The notes under the pieces are model-generated. The model saw only the letters and a program-made list of their open reading frames with translations, searched no databases and was not told where the DNA came from. A stretch of DNA of 64,000 nucleotides from Nannochloris sp. 'desiccata'. Lineage: Eukaryota > Chlorophyta > Trebouxiophyceae > Chlorellales > Chlorellaceae. Within the stretch, counting starts at the first letter, position 1, and every line of letters begins with the position of its first letter. The position numbers and the translations under genes are program-made. The stretch spans positions 496,001-560,000 of the forward strand of contig JAGTXX020000014.1 in NCBI GenBank assembly GCA_019044685.2, given 5' to 3'. This document shows positions 62,578 through 64,000 of this stretch, piece by piece.

Positions 62578-64000
62578 ATGGAAACCTTGGGTGATCTCAG
62601 TAACTGGGCCGCACGGCGCCTCGCGAGATCGCTTCTCAGAAAAACAAGATTACAACAGATTCTAGCTACGGATTTAGACTTTGAGCAAATTAGCGTTCAA
62701 TTGGCCAAGGGCTCCTTGGAGCTCAAAGGATTTTTGCTTGACACTAAATACTTGAATGAGCAGTTGGTAAGTCAATGTGCTTCTCCGTTTTCCAAAGAAG
62801 CGAAAGAGGAGGGCTGGCAAAGAGGAGGGCTGCCAGCGCCATTCAGCTGCTGAGCCAACTGCCCCTCCTCTAGTACCCTACATTCACATTAATTCAGCTC
62901 TTTTTCCAGGCAAATGATGTTTACGAAATAGAATCAGGCTTAGTAGGAAAAATCAGCATCAGTCTCTTTGATCTTCATATAGTTGTAGAGGATGTCACCG
63001 TCAATGTGATACAGCGGGAAGTAGAGCAAAGTGCACCTGCTAATCTCCTTTCTAGAGCACGTCAGCCTGGGTTTAATGCTTCACAACCTTCTTATAATAA
63101 TAATGAAGCTCAAGAGGCAGCTGTAACTGGTGTAGCTGAAGGAATACAACTGGTATCAGACCTTGTTCAGAGGCTCTTTAAAATTCAAGTCGAGGGAAGA
63201 CGCATTGAGGTTGAAATGAAACTGGCTCAAGGGCAGCTTTTAACGATTAAATTAGATAATGTTGCAATGCAAGATGCGCAAGGAGTTGAACATGAATTAT
63301 TATATACTGCTTGTGATGTAGCCAAGGCGTACTCCTTTTCTGGACTAGCGGTGAAGTTGACGGCATCGGATGATCCTACCTCTGAGGTCTTAGCATCTAT
63401 TTCATGGGAAGCAACTGGTTGCAGCGGTAAAATTGCAGTAGGATGGGCAGTAGATGAGCTTAACTTAAATGCACTGGCTTCATTTGATGGTGTTTGTGTC
63501 TGGATCCAACCCGCTGCAGCGTCAGTCATCTCAAACCTACTAGAAACATTTAAAAGAGCGAGAACGAAGCCTGAACCCTCTAAAGATATGCCAGCATCAG
63601 ATCATACTCTTAGTAGATCTCTGGTGGTCGCTGATGCTGTCTCCCAAAGCAATATTCTAAGGGCATTAACGTTGCCAGACGGTCAGCGCTTGCTGGAAGA
63701 GGAACTGGCCCGCATGCCTGGAGCTCATGGTGGTGAACAGGTAAGTTTGTTTTCTTCTTTCACATATCATCCAAATGAGTCCATAATTGACATATCTCTA
63801 CTGCCGTACAGGATGTCGATGAATTTTTTGATGCTTTAGCAAGCTATAGCGGGACGGACTACATGTCACAGTCATTCTTTTCCACTGCTTCCACAGTATT
63901 CGGCGAAGCTAGAAGTCGCCCTTTATCGCCCAATGGCGAGTCATTTTTACCTCTGGAAGAAAATTCAAGGCAATTTGCTGCCAATGAAATGCCGTCGCCA
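62578..64000 (+). CDS. ATG2: Autophagy-related protein 2 (ATG2), N-terminal part
   Basis: Exons 62578-62766, 62910-63740 and 63812 to the window end; the gene continues beyond 64000. The first exon encodes a chorein-type N-terminus (NWAARRLARSLLRKTRLQQIL, then LDFEQISVQLAKGSLELKGFLLDTKYLNEQL), and the next begins ANDVYEIESGLVGKISISL. Further on comes a DEFFDALASY motif in exon 3. Known role: lipid-transfer bridge that feeds the growing autophagosome membrane. VPS13 shares the chorein start, but the LDFEQISVQL/KGSLEL wording and DEFFDA motif favour ATG2. Confidence 0.83.

Noticed and set aside
1..64000. tRNA genes, CRISPR arrays or bacterial-type operons
   Set aside because: I saw no convincing tRNA A/B box pair with a cloverleaf and no regularly spaced repeats. 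The gene structure is eukaryotic.

Overview
The window is nuclear DNA of a photosynthetic eukaryote, most likely a green alga. Genes are compact, with short GT-AG introns (about 70 to 480 nt). Plant or green-lineage genes include a 440-residue UVR8 photoreceptor, a twin-arginine (thylakoid-lumen type) cyclophilin, a fused CofG/CofH FO synthase and a 72-residue plant-type QCR8. Several 3' ends carry TGTAA, a motif known as a chlorophyte polyadenylation signal. I do not name a species. All gene models come from reading splice sites and protein motifs by eye; no alignment or search was run.

Layout. 1-367: 3' end of a LINE. 379-28140: gene-dense block: FO synthase, UVR8, RPB5, SYF1, a secreted GH5 mannanase-like protein with EGF and PAN modules, eIF2gamma (with an apparent 1-base frameshift), a coiled-coil protein, a SOUL heme-binding protein, a pentulose kinase fused to ribulose-phosphate 3-epimerase, lumenal cyclophilin, a DnaJ-type zinc-finger protein, a DUF2358-like protein and SR140/U2SURP. 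28300-31408: a complete hAT transposon with an 8-bp target duplication. 32113-35559: DCN1-like and APC3/CDC27. 35662-52149: an accessory island bounded by two direct copies of a roughly 1.2-kb segment. Inside lie a fragment of one non-LTR retrotransposon with an inverted 5' piece, a 7.6-kb retrotransposon with an uninterrupted 2502-codon ORF, a 5S-rRNA-like stretch, a second hAT element with a deleted DNA-binding domain, and a repeat-containing membrane protein gene. 52700-64000: gene-dense again: SAE1, CCZ1, a GPI-anchor candidate, a Josephin deubiquitinase, small membrane proteins, ERA GTPase, U2AF65 and the start of ATG2.

Most genes are unrelated housekeeping genes and not an operon-like system. 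Many are divergent pairs that share intergenic regions of about 160-280 bp, probably bidirectional promoters. Splicing factors are prominent (SYF1, SR140, U2AF65). The most unusual points are the kinase-epimerase fusion, the mannanase-EGF-PAN fusion, the near-identical segmental duplication that leaves a truncated QCR8, a copy of the LINE's own 3' tail inside its coding region just before a 2A-like motif, and the eIF2gamma frameshift.
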